From an uncultured Actinoplanes sp. (GTDB lineage: Bacteria; Actinomycetota; Actinomycetes; Mycobacteriales; Micromonosporaceae): DNA of 6,297 nt. Each line of letters opens with the position of its first letter. Position 1 is the first letter of the stretch. The notes under the pieces are model-generated. The model made no database searches. It was not told the origin of the DNA and saw only the letters and a program-made list of their open reading frames with translations. Below are positions 1 through 6,234 of the stretch, in pieces. Made by a program: the position numbers and the translations under genes. The DNA is taken from positions 1 through 6,297 of the forward strand of contig CAKUMG010000367.1 in NCBI GenBank assembly GCA_934667465.1, in the 5' to 3' direction.

Positions 1-563
1 ACACGTGGCTGCTGCCCCGCGGCGTGCTGAGCGCCCCGATCGGCCAGCGCGGCGCCCTGGTCTTCGCGGCGGGCGTGCTGCAGCCCGGTGCCGTCGCCGA
101 GACGGCGGCCCGGTCGCTGCTGGCCTCGCATCCGGGCGGCATCGCGGCGGGCGTCTCCGGCTCGGTGCAGGCCACCGACGGGCACGCGGGCTGGCGTCAG
201 GTCGATGCCGCGCTGCGGGTCGCGCTGCGCTCGTCCACGGGCGGTGCCTCCGTACGCGCCTGGGCGGACCTGGGCGCGTTGCGGCTGCTCGCCTTCGCGG
301 AGCCCGGCGACCTCGCCCGGACCGTGGCCGACGGGCGGGCCTCGCCGCTGCTGGAGGGCGACCAGGAGCTGGTGCGGACCGCGCGGACATATCTGGACCT
401 GGCCGGCAACGCGCAGCGCTCGGCGGCGGCGCTGGCCATCCATCGGCAGACGCTGTACCACCGGCTGCGCCGGATCGAGGCGCTGACCGGCTACGACCTC
501 GACGACGGCGAGGACCGGCTCACGCTGCACCTGGTGCTACGGCTGGCCGCTTTCCGCGACTGA
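1..563 (+). CDS. PucR/CdaR-family transcriptional regulator, C-terminal part (5' truncated by window)
   Basis: This is the C-terminal 186 codons of a DNA-binding regulator, read from base 3 to a TGA at 561-563. The reading frame is open to the window edge, so the GTG at 24 is probably an internal valine and the true start lies upstream. The last third (about bases 390-540) is a classic PucR C-terminal helix-turn-helix: after DLAGNAQRSAAALAIHRQ come TLYHRLRRIEALTG and a conserved LHLVLRLAAF tail. The region before it, around GGIAAGVSGSVQ and RAWADLGALRLLAF, resembles the GGDEF-like CdaR domain that usually precedes this HTH. PucR/CdaR proteins regulate, often activate, catabolic genes such as those for purines, sugar acids or amino acids in response to a small molecule. 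The next gene on the same strand starts 140 bases downstream behind its own promoter-like region, so co-transcription is not required. Whether this protein controls that operon cannot be told from the window. The family call is firm; the ligand is unknown. Confidence 0.88.
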   Translation, partial: TWLLPRGVLSAPIGQRGALVFAAGVLQPGAVAETAARSLLASHPGGIAAGVSGSVQATDGHAGWRQVDAALRVALRSSTGGASVRAWADLGALRLLAFAEPGDLARTVADGRASPLLEGDQELVRTARTYLDLAGNAQRSAAALAIHRQTLYHRLRRIEALTGYDLDDGEDRLTLHLVLRLAAFRD

Positions 564-651
564 ACACCCGAGGCGGGCTACCGGTCATCGCGGAACCCGC
601 ACGCGATGGAAAGACAGGCGCCGATGTCTGGCCGGATCCCGTTCACCTCCC

Positions 652-657
652 TATGCT
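652..657 (+). promoter_or_regulatory. Candidate -10 element (TATGCT) of the dipeptidase-MFS-GH1 operon
   Basis: TATGCT fits the actinobacterial TANNNT -10 consensus and lies in the only non-coding stretch before the operon. It predicts a transcription start near 663-665 and a leader of about 40 bases. No convincing -35 hexamer is visible 16-19 bases upstream; TGTCTG at 625-630 is a poor match. Many actinobacterial promoters have weak -35 boxes, and activator-dependent promoters often do. This is inference from a hexamer only. Confidence 0.4.
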
Positions 658-665
658 GTGCGCAC

Positions 666-689
666 TTGGTAGATCAGATGATCGACCAA
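666..689 (+). promoter_or_regulatory. Near-perfect inverted repeat: operator or 5' mRNA hairpin
   Basis: The arms TTGGTAGATC (666-675) and GATCGACCAA (680-689) are reverse complements at 9 of 10 positions, separated by the four bases AGAT. The single mismatch is A671 against G684. As DNA, the two outer half-sites (TTGGT and ACCAA) lie about 19 bp apart centre to centre, close to two helical turns, which suits a dimeric helix-turn-helix regulator. As RNA, it would form a ten-position stem with a four-base loop almost at the predicted 5' end of the transcript and directly before the ribosome binding site. In a region this GC-rich, an AT-containing palindrome of this quality stands out. The binding protein is not identifiable from the site. 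Confidence 0.6.
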
Positions 690-690
690 A

Positions 691-696
691 GGAAGG
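691..696 (+). promoter_or_regulatory. Ribosome binding site for the dipeptidase-like gene
   Basis: GGAAGG, within the longer purine run AAAGGAAGG, lies seven bases before the ATG at 704. This fixes that ATG as the start, although the frame stays open far upstream across the PucR gene. The signal peptide that follows the ATG directly supports the same choice. Confidence 0.8.
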
Positions 697-703
697 TGCG
701 CCC

Positions 704-2731
704 ATGGTCCGCCACGGCACAGTCCTCGCCTCCGTCCTCCTCCTCACCTCCGTCACCGCGGCCGTCCCCGCCGCCGCGGCCGAGCCCTGGTCCCCCGCCT
801 ACGGGCTCGACAACGGCTGCGTCCGGCTGCAGGCCGACGACGGCGGCTACCTGACCCGCAACACCGCCGGCGGGTACGGCTTCACCCGCACGGCCGCGCA
901 GGCCGAGCCGTTCCGGTTCGAGGCCACCCAGCTCGGCCGCTACACCGTCCGGGACTCCACCGGCGCGTACGCCTATCAGAGCGTCATCGGCTTCGTCCTG
1001 GCCGGCAGCTCGTACGGCGACCGGGCCGACTGGACGGTCAGCGGCGCCGGCGGCCGCTACAAGCTGGTGTCCACCGCGACCGGGCAGCAGCTCGGCTCGA
1101 TCCTGGGCAGCGCGGGCGCCGGCTCGGCCACGTTCGCCGCGACCACCACGACCGGCTGCTCGGCGACGCCCGACGTGGGCACGCAGGTCAGTGGCACCGC
1201 GGCGCCCGGCGTCGACGCGAGCGGCAAACTGGTCGGCTGGATCGACGCGCACGCGCACATCACGGCGGCGGCCGCGTTCGGGGGGCGGATGCACTGCGGG
1301 GAGGCGTACGCCGAGGGTGGCGTCACCGTCGCCCTGGCCGGCTGCCCGTCGCACGCCACGCTCGGGGTCGGCGCCCTGTTCGAGGCGATCGTCGGGGGCA
1401 CCGACCCGATCAACTCGCCCGAGGACGGGTGGCCGACGTTCGGCGACTGGCCGCAGCACGACACGCTGCTGCACGAGGCGTCGTACTTCCGGAGCATCGA
1501 ACGGTCCTGGCGCTCGGGGCAGCGGGTGCTCAACGCGCTGCTCGTCGGCAACCGGGTCATCTGCGAGCTGTTCCCGCTGCGCGACACGGGCTGCGACGAG
1601 ATGGACCAGATCCGGGTGCAGGCCACGTATCTGCGGTCCATGCAGGACCACGTGGACGCGCAGAGCGGCGGGCCCGGACAGGGCTGGTTCCGGCTGGCGG
1701 CCACCCCGGCGGACGTGCGGCGGATCGCGGCCCAGGGCAAGCTGGCCGTGGTCATCGGGGTGGAGAACTCGGAACTGTTCGGCTGCCGGGAGATCCGCGA
1801 CGTGCCGCAGTGCACCACCGCCGACATCGACGCCGGGCTCGACGAGCTGCAGGCGATGGGCGTCAGCGGGGTCTACCCGGTGCACAAGTTCGACAACGCG
1901 TTCGGCGGCACGCGCTTCGACGAGGGCATCACCGGCGCCGCCGTCAACATCGGGCAACTGATCTCGAGCGGGCACTGGTGGCAGGCGCGCTCCTGCACGG
2001 GCCCGGCGGACAACACGCAGCCCCTGGTGAGCGACGAGATCGCGCGGCTGCTCGCGCTCGGCGGCCTCGGCCTGCCGGCGGGCACGATCGCGCCGGTCTA
2101 TCCGAGCGGGCCGATCTGCAACGTGCGCGGCCTGACCACGCTGGGCGGCTACCTGGTGGACCGGCTGATCGAGCGCGGCATGGTCATCCACATCGACCAC
2201 ATGGGCGTACGCACGGCGACCGCCGTCCTGGATCGCGCGGAGGCGGCCCGCTATCCGGGCGTGGTGTCCGTGCACACGTGGTCGGACCGCGCGATCGTGG
2301 ACCGGATCCTGGCCCTCGGCGGCTTCGTCGCCTCCTACGCCTACGCCGCCACCGACGCGGGCGACGGCAACCCGGCCTTCCTCGACGAGTGGCGCGCGAA
2401 CCGGGCCCTGCCCGACGGCAGCATGATCGCCGGGTACGGGATCGGCAGCGACGTCAACGGCCTCGGCCCGCAGGCGCCGCCCCGGCTGAACGCGGGCGCC
2501 CGGCCGCTCGCCTACCCGTTCACGGCAACGAACGGCACCACCGTCAGCCGGCACGTCATGGGGCAGCGGACGTTCGACCTGAACACCGACGGCGTGGCGC
2601 AGTACGGCCTCTATGCCGACTACGTCACCGACCTGATCCAGCAGGCGGGCTCCGACGGGCCGCTGCTGCGCCGGCAACTGCTCAACGGCGCGGAGGCCTA
2701 CACCGCGATGTGGGAACGCGCCCGGTCGTGA
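704..2731 (+). CDS. Secreted two-domain M19-like metallo-dipeptidase/amidohydrolase
   Basis: A 675-residue exported protein. Residues 1-26 form a signal peptide: basic MVRH, a hydrophobic core, then PAAAA before E27. Residues 27 to about 160 look like a beta-trefoil (fascin-like) module, with repeats such as CVRLQADDGGYLTRN, GRYTVRDSTGAY and YKLVSTATGQQL. C39 and C152 lie near its two ends. The rest is an amidohydrolase-superfamily barrel resembling membrane (renal) dipeptidase, family M19. Likely metal and catalytic residues in family order are HAH at 183-185, E354 (IGVENSE), H394 (YPVHKFDN), H496 or H499 (VIHIDHMG), H524 (SVHTW) and D583 (GIGSDVNG). Known M19 enzymes use two zinc ions to cleave dipeptides, and some cleave beta-lactams. 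Here the HxH-to-Glu span is about 170 residues, longer than in renal dipeptidase, so a different substrate is likely. Ten cysteines in all suit an extracellular disulfide-bonded protein. It is the first gene of a three-gene operon, and its TGA overlaps the next GTG. The fold call is strong; the substrate is unknown. Confidence 0.82.
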   Translation: MVRHGTVLASVLLLTSVTAAVPAAAAEPWSPAYGLDNGCVRLQADDGGYLTRNTAGGYGFTRTAAQAEPFRFEATQLGRYTVRDSTGAYAYQSVIGFVLAGSSYGDRADWTVSGAGGRYKLVSTATGQQLGSILGSAGAGSATFAATTTTGCSATPDVGTQVSGTAAPGVDASGKLVGWIDAHAHITAAAAFGGRMHCGEAYAEGGVTVALAGCPSHATLGVGALFEAIVGGTDPINSPEDGWPTFGDWPQHDTLLHEASYFRSIERSWRSGQRVLNALLVGNRVICELFPLRDTGCDEMDQIRVQATYLRSMQDHVDAQSGGPGQGWFRLAATPADVRRIAAQGKLAVVIGVENSELFGCREIRDVPQCTTADIDAGLDELQAMGVSGVYPVHKFDNAFGGTRFDEGITGAAVNIGQLISSGHWWQARSCTGPADNTQPLVSDEIARLLALGGLGLPAGTIAPVYPSGPICNVRGLTTLGGYLVDRLIERGMVIHIDHMGVRTATAVLDRAEAARYPGVVSVHTWSDRAIVDRILALGGFVASYAYAATDAGDGNPAFLDEWRANRALPDGSMIAGYGIGSDVNGLGPQAPPRLNAGARPLAYPFTATNGTTVSRHVMGQRTFDLNTDGVAQYGLYADYVTDLIQQAGSDGPLLRRQLLNGAEAYTAMWERARS

Positions 2732-3942
2732 CGGTGACGACGGGGGCCCCGCCCCGGGTGGGGCGGGGCTGGGTCGCGGCGTTCGTGCTCGCGATGACGG
2801 GCGTCGCGGCGGGCTGGTTCGGGCCGATCCAGATCCTGCTGCCCGAGCAGGCGTCGGCGCTCGCCGGCGCGGGCGGCGGCTTCGGCGACGTCTTCGGCTT
2901 CGGCGGAAGCAAGGAGTCGCTGCTGTCGCTGGTCACCGCGTGCGGGGCGGCGGCGTCGCTGGTCGCCACCCCGCTGTGGGGCGTCGTGTCGGACCGCACC
3001 GGCGCGCGCCGGCCGATCATGGTCGCGGGGATCGTGGCCGGGGCCGCGGGGCTCGCGGTGCTGGCGGGCGCGTCGAGCGTACCCGTCATGATCGTGGGTT
3101 GGGTGGTGGTCCAAGCCGGGTTGAGCGGGCCGCTCGCCGCTTTGGGCGCGATGCTCGCCGACCGGGTGCCGGAGGAGCAGCGCGGCACGGTCGGCGCGTT
3201 GTTCGGCGTCGCGCAGATCGCCGGGGTGGTGCTCGGTACGGCCGTCGCGGTGGCCGCCGGCGACGTGCGGCTCGGCTACCTGGCTCTCGCGGTCGCCGTC
3301 CCCGCGTTGTGCGCGAGCCTGCTGATCCTGCACCGGGAGCCCGCGGTCCGGAAAACCGCACAGTGGACGCGGCCCCGGCTGACCGCGCCGTTCGCCTGGG
3401 CGTGGCTGATCCGGTTCCTGCTCAACCTGGTCAACGCGCTGCTACTGGTCTACCTGTACTACTACCTCGGCGACGAGGTGGGCGTCGCCGATCCCGCCCC
3501 GGTCGTCCTGGCGGTCACGGTGGTCAACGTGCTGATCACCGCGGCGGCGGCCACACTCGGCGGCATCCTGTCGGACCGGCTGGCCCGCCGCCGGGTGTTC
3601 GCCGCCGCCGGTGCCGTCGTGCTGGCCGCCGGGATGGTGCTACTCGCGCTGGTCCCGCTGCTGCCGTTCGTGTTCGCGGCGGCGGTGCTGCTCGGCGCGG
3701 GCTGGGGCCTGTTCGTCGCGGTGGACCTGGCCGTCATCACCCGGGTCCTGCCCGACGCCGCCTCGCACGCCACGATGCTCGGCGTGGCGAACATCGCGGC
3801 CACGCTCCCCCAGCTCCTCGCCCCGCTGCTCGCCGCCGCGATCGTGCCGGCGCTCGGCGGCTATCCGGTGCTCTACCTGCTGTCGGCGGGCATCGCCCTG
3901 CTCGCCCTGTCCTGCCTGCCCCGCCTGCACACCGTCCCTTAG
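2728..3942 (+). CDS. Major facilitator superfamily (MFS) transporter, probable sugar/glycoside carrier
   Basis: A 404-residue membrane protein with twelve predicted hydrophobic segments. Two MFS motif-A loops mark the two six-helix halves: GVVSDRTGARRP at about residues 85-96 after helix 2, and GGILSDRLARRR at about 278-289 after helix 8. Each has the usual Asp (D89, D283) and arginine cluster. The first external loop is unusually glycine-rich (ASALAGAGGGFGDVFGFGG). The chosen start is the GTG at 2728, in the sequence GTGA shared with the stop of the preceding gene. There is no good Shine-Dalgarno site there, so translation is probably coupled by termination and restart; GTG at 2734 is a possible alternative. 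Its place between a secreted hydrolase and a cytoplasmic beta-glycosidase suggests uptake of a glycoside or of a product released outside. MFS carriers can also export, so direction and substrate are inference. No substrate-binding lipoprotein or ABC gene accompanies it. Confidence 0.88.
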   Translation: MTVTTGAPPRVGRGWVAAFVLAMTGVAAGWFGPIQILLPEQASALAGAGGGFGDVFGFGGSKESLLSLVTACGAAASLVATPLWGVVSDRTGARRPIMVAGIVAGAAGLAVLAGASSVPVMIVGWVVVQAGLSGPLAALGAMLADRVPEEQRGTVGALFGVAQIAGVVLGTAVAVAAGDVRLGYLALAVAVPALCASLLILHREPAVRKTAQWTRPRLTAPFAWAWLIRFLLNLVNALLLVYLYYYLGDEVGVADPAPVVLAVTVVNVLITAAAATLGGILSDRLARRRVFAAAGAVVLAAGMVLLALVPLLPFVFAAAVLLGAGWGLFVAVDLAVITRVLPDAASHATMLGVANIAATLPQLLAPLLAAAIVPALGGYPVLYLLSAGIALLALSCLPRLHTVP

Positions 3943-3945
3943 GAG
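3941..3945 (+). promoter_or_regulatory. Ribosome binding site deciding the TTG start of the GH1 gene
   Basis: AGGAG overlaps the TAG stop of the MFS gene and lies seven bases before TTG at 3953. The frame remains open much further upstream inside the MFS gene, and no ATG or GTG lies near the right place. This site, plus the GH1 N-terminal signature beginning about ten residues after the TTG, makes TTG the best start. Confidence 0.8.
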
Positions 3946-3952
3946 AGCTCTC

Positions 3953-5326
3953 TTGCCGCTGCCCCACTTCCCGCCGGGTTTCCGCTTCGGCGTGGCCACG
4001 TCGGCGTTCCAGATCGAGGGCGCCGCCGACCTCGACGGCAAGGGCCCGAGCATCTGGGACACGTTCACCGCCCGGCCCGGGACCGTCCGGCACGGCGACG
4101 ACGCCCGGGTCGCGATCGACCACTACCACCGGTACGCCGAGGACGTCACGCACATCGCCGACCTCGGCGCCCACGACTACCGGTTCTCGATCTCGTGGCC
4201 GCGGGTCGTGCCGCAGGGCAAGGGCCCGGTCAACCACCTGGGCCTAGACTTTTACGACCGCCTCGTCGACCGGCTCCTCGCCGCGGGCGTGCGCCCGGTC
4301 CCCACGCTCTACCACTGGGACCTGCCGCAGGCGCTCGAGGACGCCGGCGGCTGGATGGCGCGCGACACGGCCCATGCGCTCGCGGACTACGCGGCGGTGG
4401 TCGCCGACCGGCTCGGCGACCGCGTCCGGGACTGGATCACCCTCAACGAGATGAACGTCCAGACCCTTTACGGGTACGCCCTCGGCGACCACGCCCCGGG
4501 CCGGGCGCTCGGCCTCGCGGCACTGCCCGCCGTGCACCACCAGCTCCTCGCACACGGGCTGACGGTCCAGGCCCTGCGCGCGTGCGGCGCGGCCACCGTG
4601 GGCGTGGCGACCCAGCACTTCCCGGTCACCGCCGCCACCGGCTCGCCCGGCGACCGTACGGCTGCCGGGCTCTTCTCCGCCCTCACCAACTGGGCGTTCG
4701 CCGACCCGATCCTGCGCGGTGAGTATCCGGACGAGACAATCCGCGACGACGTCCGTTCCTCCACTCTGGACGCCGACCTCGCGCTCATCGCCGCGCCGCT
4801 GGACTTCTACGGGGTCAACTACTACGAGCCGGTGGCGATCGAGGCGCCCCGCGCGGACAAGGACTACCGCGGCGTGCTCGAGGTCGACATCCCGGCCGGG
4901 CTGCCGTTCTCGCCGGTGCGGGTGGAGAGTCCGCAGCGTACGGACTTCGGGTGGCCGATCGTCCCGTCCGGGCTCACCGAGATCCTGCGCACGCTCGCGG
5001 ACCGCTACCCGAATCTGCCCCCGGTCGTGGTCACGGAGAACGGCGCCTCGTTCCACGACTCCCCCACCGGCGACGCCGTGCACGACCCGCGGCGCATCGC
5101 CTATCTCGACGCGCACATCCGCGCGGTGGCGGACGCGATCGCGGGCGGGGTGGACGTGCGTGGCTACTACGTCTGGTCGGCGCTCGACAACTTCGAGTGG
5201 GCGGCCGGGTACGAGGAGCGGTTCGGGCTGGTGCACGTGGACCGGGGGACGCTCGCCCGCACCCGCAAGGACTCCTGGTACTGGCTGCGCGACCAGATCC
5301 CGCAACTCACCCGCATGCCGGGGTGA
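3953..5326 (+). CDS. Family 1 glycoside hydrolase (beta-glucosidase or related beta-glycosidase), cytoplasmic
   Basis: A 457-residue protein of full GH1 length, starting at TTG (PLPHFPPGFRFG). It hydrolyses beta-linked sugars with retention of configuration. The N-terminal GH1 signature FRFGVATSAFQIEG is intact and includes Q20 of the sugar-binding subsite. Other family residues are in place: H121-W122 (YHWDLPQAL), N165-E166 (TLNEM) as acid/base, Y290 (GVNYYEP), nucleophile E362 (VVTENGAS), W408, and E415-W416 (LDNFEWAAGY). E415 and W416 typically contact sugar hydroxyls in glucosidases rather than 6-phospho-sugar enzymes, which favours an unphosphorylated beta-glucoside or beta-galactoside. 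This agrees with MFS rather than phosphotransferase uptake. The acid/base motif reads NEM where most family members have NEP. There is no signal peptide, so it acts in the cytoplasm. It is the last gene of the operon, 10 bases after the MFS stop. Family certain; aglycone and exact sugar unknown. Confidence 0.93.
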   Translation: MPLPHFPPGFRFGVATSAFQIEGAADLDGKGPSIWDTFTARPGTVRHGDDARVAIDHYHRYAEDVTHIADLGAHDYRFSISWPRVVPQGKGPVNHLGLDFYDRLVDRLLAAGVRPVPTLYHWDLPQALEDAGGWMARDTAHALADYAAVVADRLGDRVRDWITLNEMNVQTLYGYALGDHAPGRALGLAALPAVHHQLLAHGLTVQALRACGAATVGVATQHFPVTAATGSPGDRTAAGLFSALTNWAFADPILRGEYPDETIRDDVRSSTLDADLALIAAPLDFYGVNYYEPVAIEAPRADKDYRGVLEVDIPAGLPFSPVRVESPQRTDFGWPIVPSGLTEILRTLADRYPNLPPVVVTENGASFHDSPTGDAVHDPRRIAYLDAHIRAVADAIAGGVDVRGYYVWSALDNFEWAAGYEERFGLVHVDRGTLARTRKDSWYWLRDQIPQLTRMPG

Positions 5327-5330
5327 GCCC

Positions 5331-5371
5331 TCCCGCCGCGGCTGGGGCGGCCCGCGATCCGGTCGGCGGGA
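5331..5371. terminator. Weak inverted repeat in the convergent gap, possible terminator
   Basis: TCCCGCCG (5331-5338) and CGGCGGGA (5364-5371) are perfect reverse complements separated by 25 bases. An alternative smaller stem, CGCGG (5337-5341) with CCGCG (5352-5356), lies inside. It sits between two converging genes, where a bidirectional terminator is expected. There is no T-tract on either side, and such repeats arise easily in sequence this GC-rich, so the call is tentative. Confidence 0.25.
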
Positions 5372-5404
5372 TGAGACGGCGGGGAAGAGCGCGGCCGCGG
5401 GCGG

Positions 5405-6037
5405 TCAGGCGCGGAGGCGGTCGACGAACGTGGTGGCGAGGCGGCGCAGCCGGGCGTCGGAGCCGGACGGGACGGGACGGCCCGCCGGGCCGGGCGGGTC
5501 TGCCTCGTCCCAGCCGTCGACGAGGCTGAGCAGGGTGCTGCCCTCGACCAGGATGATGAAGTCGTCGAGGGCCTCGTCGTCGGTGACCCCGGCGCGCAGT
5601 TCGCCCAGCTCGCGGGCCTCGCGCAGGCACACCCGCAGGTGCTCCCGGATGCGCACGTGCGAGGCGCGCCGCGACTCGGCCAGCCGCGGATGCGACAGCG
5701 CCGCCCCGGCGAACGCGACGTTCACGTGGGCGTCGGCCGCGCGCTCGGCGTCCAGGGGCAGCACCGCCTCCAGGGCCGCCAGCAGCGCCGCCAGGCCGGA
5801 GAGCTCGCCGCCGAGGCGGAACGCGCGCTCGACGATCCGGTCGTAGACAGCCGTCTGCGCGGCCACCAGGATGTCGTCCTTGCCGCCCAGGAAATGTGCG
5901 AGCACGCTCAGCGAGCAGCCGGCCTCGTCGGCGATCGCCCGCGTCGTCGTCCCCTCGACGCCGCGCTCGCGCACCACCCGCCAGGTGGCCGCGAGCAGCT
6001 CGGCCCGCCGCCGCTCGTGATCCACCAGCCTCGGCAC
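5405..6037 (-). CDS. TetR/AcrR-family transcriptional regulator (BetI-like)
   Basis: A 210-residue one-component repressor-type protein on the minus strand, starting at GTG (6037) and ending in TGA (5407-5405). The opening MPRLVDHERRRAELLAATWRV is typical of the BetI-like branch and supports this start over the nearby internal GTG. The helix-turn-helix spans about residues 28-55: TTTRAIADEAGCSLSVLAHF then LGGKDDIL. The usual recognition-helix end (HYF or similar) reads HFL here. The remaining about 150 residues are the helical ligand-binding and dimerisation domain and are too variable to name a ligand. The TAGGCT hexamer six bases before the GTG suggests a leaderless transcript. It is divergent from the FAD-enzyme gene at 6241, and TetR proteins commonly control the divergent neighbour and themselves. 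It converges with the GH1 operon, so a role there is less likely. Family call firm; target and ligand inferred or unknown. Confidence 0.92.
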   Translation of the reverse strand: MPRLVDHERRRAELLAATWRVVRERGVEGTTTRAIADEAGCSLSVLAHFLGGKDDILVAAQTAVYDRIVERAFRLGGELSGLAALLAALEAVLPLDAERAADAHVNVAFAGAALSHPRLAESRRASHVRIREHLRVCLREARELGELRAGVTDDEALDDFIILVEGSTLLSLVDGWDEADPPGPAGRPVPSGSDARLRRLATTFVDRLRA

Positions 6038-6043
6038 CCCGCC

Positions 6044-6049
6044 AGCCTA
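6044..6049 (-). promoter_or_regulatory. Candidate -10 element (TAGGCT) for a leaderless TetR transcript
   Basis: Read on the minus strand, TAGGCT matches TANNNT and is followed by six bases (GGCGGG) and then the GTG start at 6037. That spacing puts the predicted transcription start on the first base of the start codon. No clear Shine-Dalgarno sequence is present, which is consistent with leaderless translation. The evidence is a short motif with suggestive spacing. Confidence 0.4.
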
Positions 6050-6107
6050 GGCGACGCCCGCAGCCCTGCGGCGCCACGCCCACAGCCCCGCGCCGCGAAC
6101 CCCGCAG

Positions 6108-6172
6108 CCGCGCGGCGTGGCACCCGGAGCCGCGCGCGTGGCACCCGGAGCCGCGCGGCGTGGCACCCGGAG
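6108..6172. repeat. Tandem repeat, three near-identical 21-22 bp units between divergent genes
   Basis: The unit reads CCGCGCGGCG followed by TGGCACCCGGAG. Copy 1 (6108-6129) and copy 3 (6151-6172) are identical over 22 bases. Copy 2 (6130-6150) lacks one G and is 21 bases long. Degenerate units in the same 22-base register appear to extend left (6086-6107 about 15/22 matches, 6064-6085 about 14/22, each ending in CAG), and a fragment follows to the right from 6173. Copies 1 and 3 each begin within the perfect 10-base palindrome GCCGCGCGGC (6107-6116 and 6150-6159). The spacing is about two helical turns, so repeated protein sites on one face of the DNA are possible. Simple replication slippage in GC-rich DNA is the alternative. 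Confidence 0.85.
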
Positions 6173-6228
6173 CTGCGCGGGCGTGGGGCTCACGCCGGTC
6201 GGGGCGGCGCGGGAGGGCGTACGAAATC

Positions 6229-6234
6229 TATGCT
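6229..6234 (+). promoter_or_regulatory. Candidate -10 element (TATGCT) for a leaderless FAD-enzyme transcript
   Basis: TATGCT, the same hexamer as before the upstream operon, is followed by six bases (GGCCGC) and the ATG at 6241, so transcription would start at the A of the ATG. The nearest purine-rich run (GGGAGGG, 6211-6217) is 23 bases from the ATG, too far to act as a ribosome binding site. There is no obvious -35 element. Confidence 0.45.

Noticed and set aside
573..600. GCGGG/CCCGC inverted repeat after the PucR gene as a terminator
   Set aside because: Only a five-base stem with an 18-base loop and no T-tract; expected by chance at this GC content.
5..703. Upstream extension of the dipeptidase-like frame to the window edge, giving a 908-residue protein
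   Set aside because: The extension overlaps the PucR frame and translates to low-complexity Arg/Ala/Gly sequence. The signal peptide and ribosome binding site fix the start at 704.
674..2677. A 667-codon open frame on the minus strand opposite the dipeptidase-like gene
   Set aside because: It is an antisense shadow in very GC-rich DNA. Its translation is rich in Arg, Gly, Ala, Val and Asp with no recognisable domain, while the plus-strand frame has a signal peptide, a ribosome binding site and a metal-site motif series.
1429..2727. Upstream extension of the MFS frame, giving an 837-residue protein
   Set aside because: The extension lies wholly inside the dipeptidase-like gene and has no domain character. 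MFS helix 1 begins shortly after the GTG at 2728.
2940..4247. A 435-codon plus-strand frame across the MFS-GH1 junction
   Set aside because: Arg/Gly/Pro-rich out-of-frame shadow of two clearly recognised genes.
5307..6083. A 258-codon minus-strand frame overlapping the TetR gene
   Set aside because: Out-of-frame shadow. The TetR frame contains a clear helix-turn-helix and a family-typical N-terminus.
6064..6194. CRISPR array in the 22-bp repeat region
   Set aside because: The units are directly adjacent, with no unique spacers between them, and no cas genes are visible. This is a simple tandem repeat.
6230..6232. ATG at 6230 as an alternative start for the FAD-enzyme gene
   Set aside because: It is in a different frame from the GAGIGG cofactor motif. 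It overlaps the -10-like hexamer instead.
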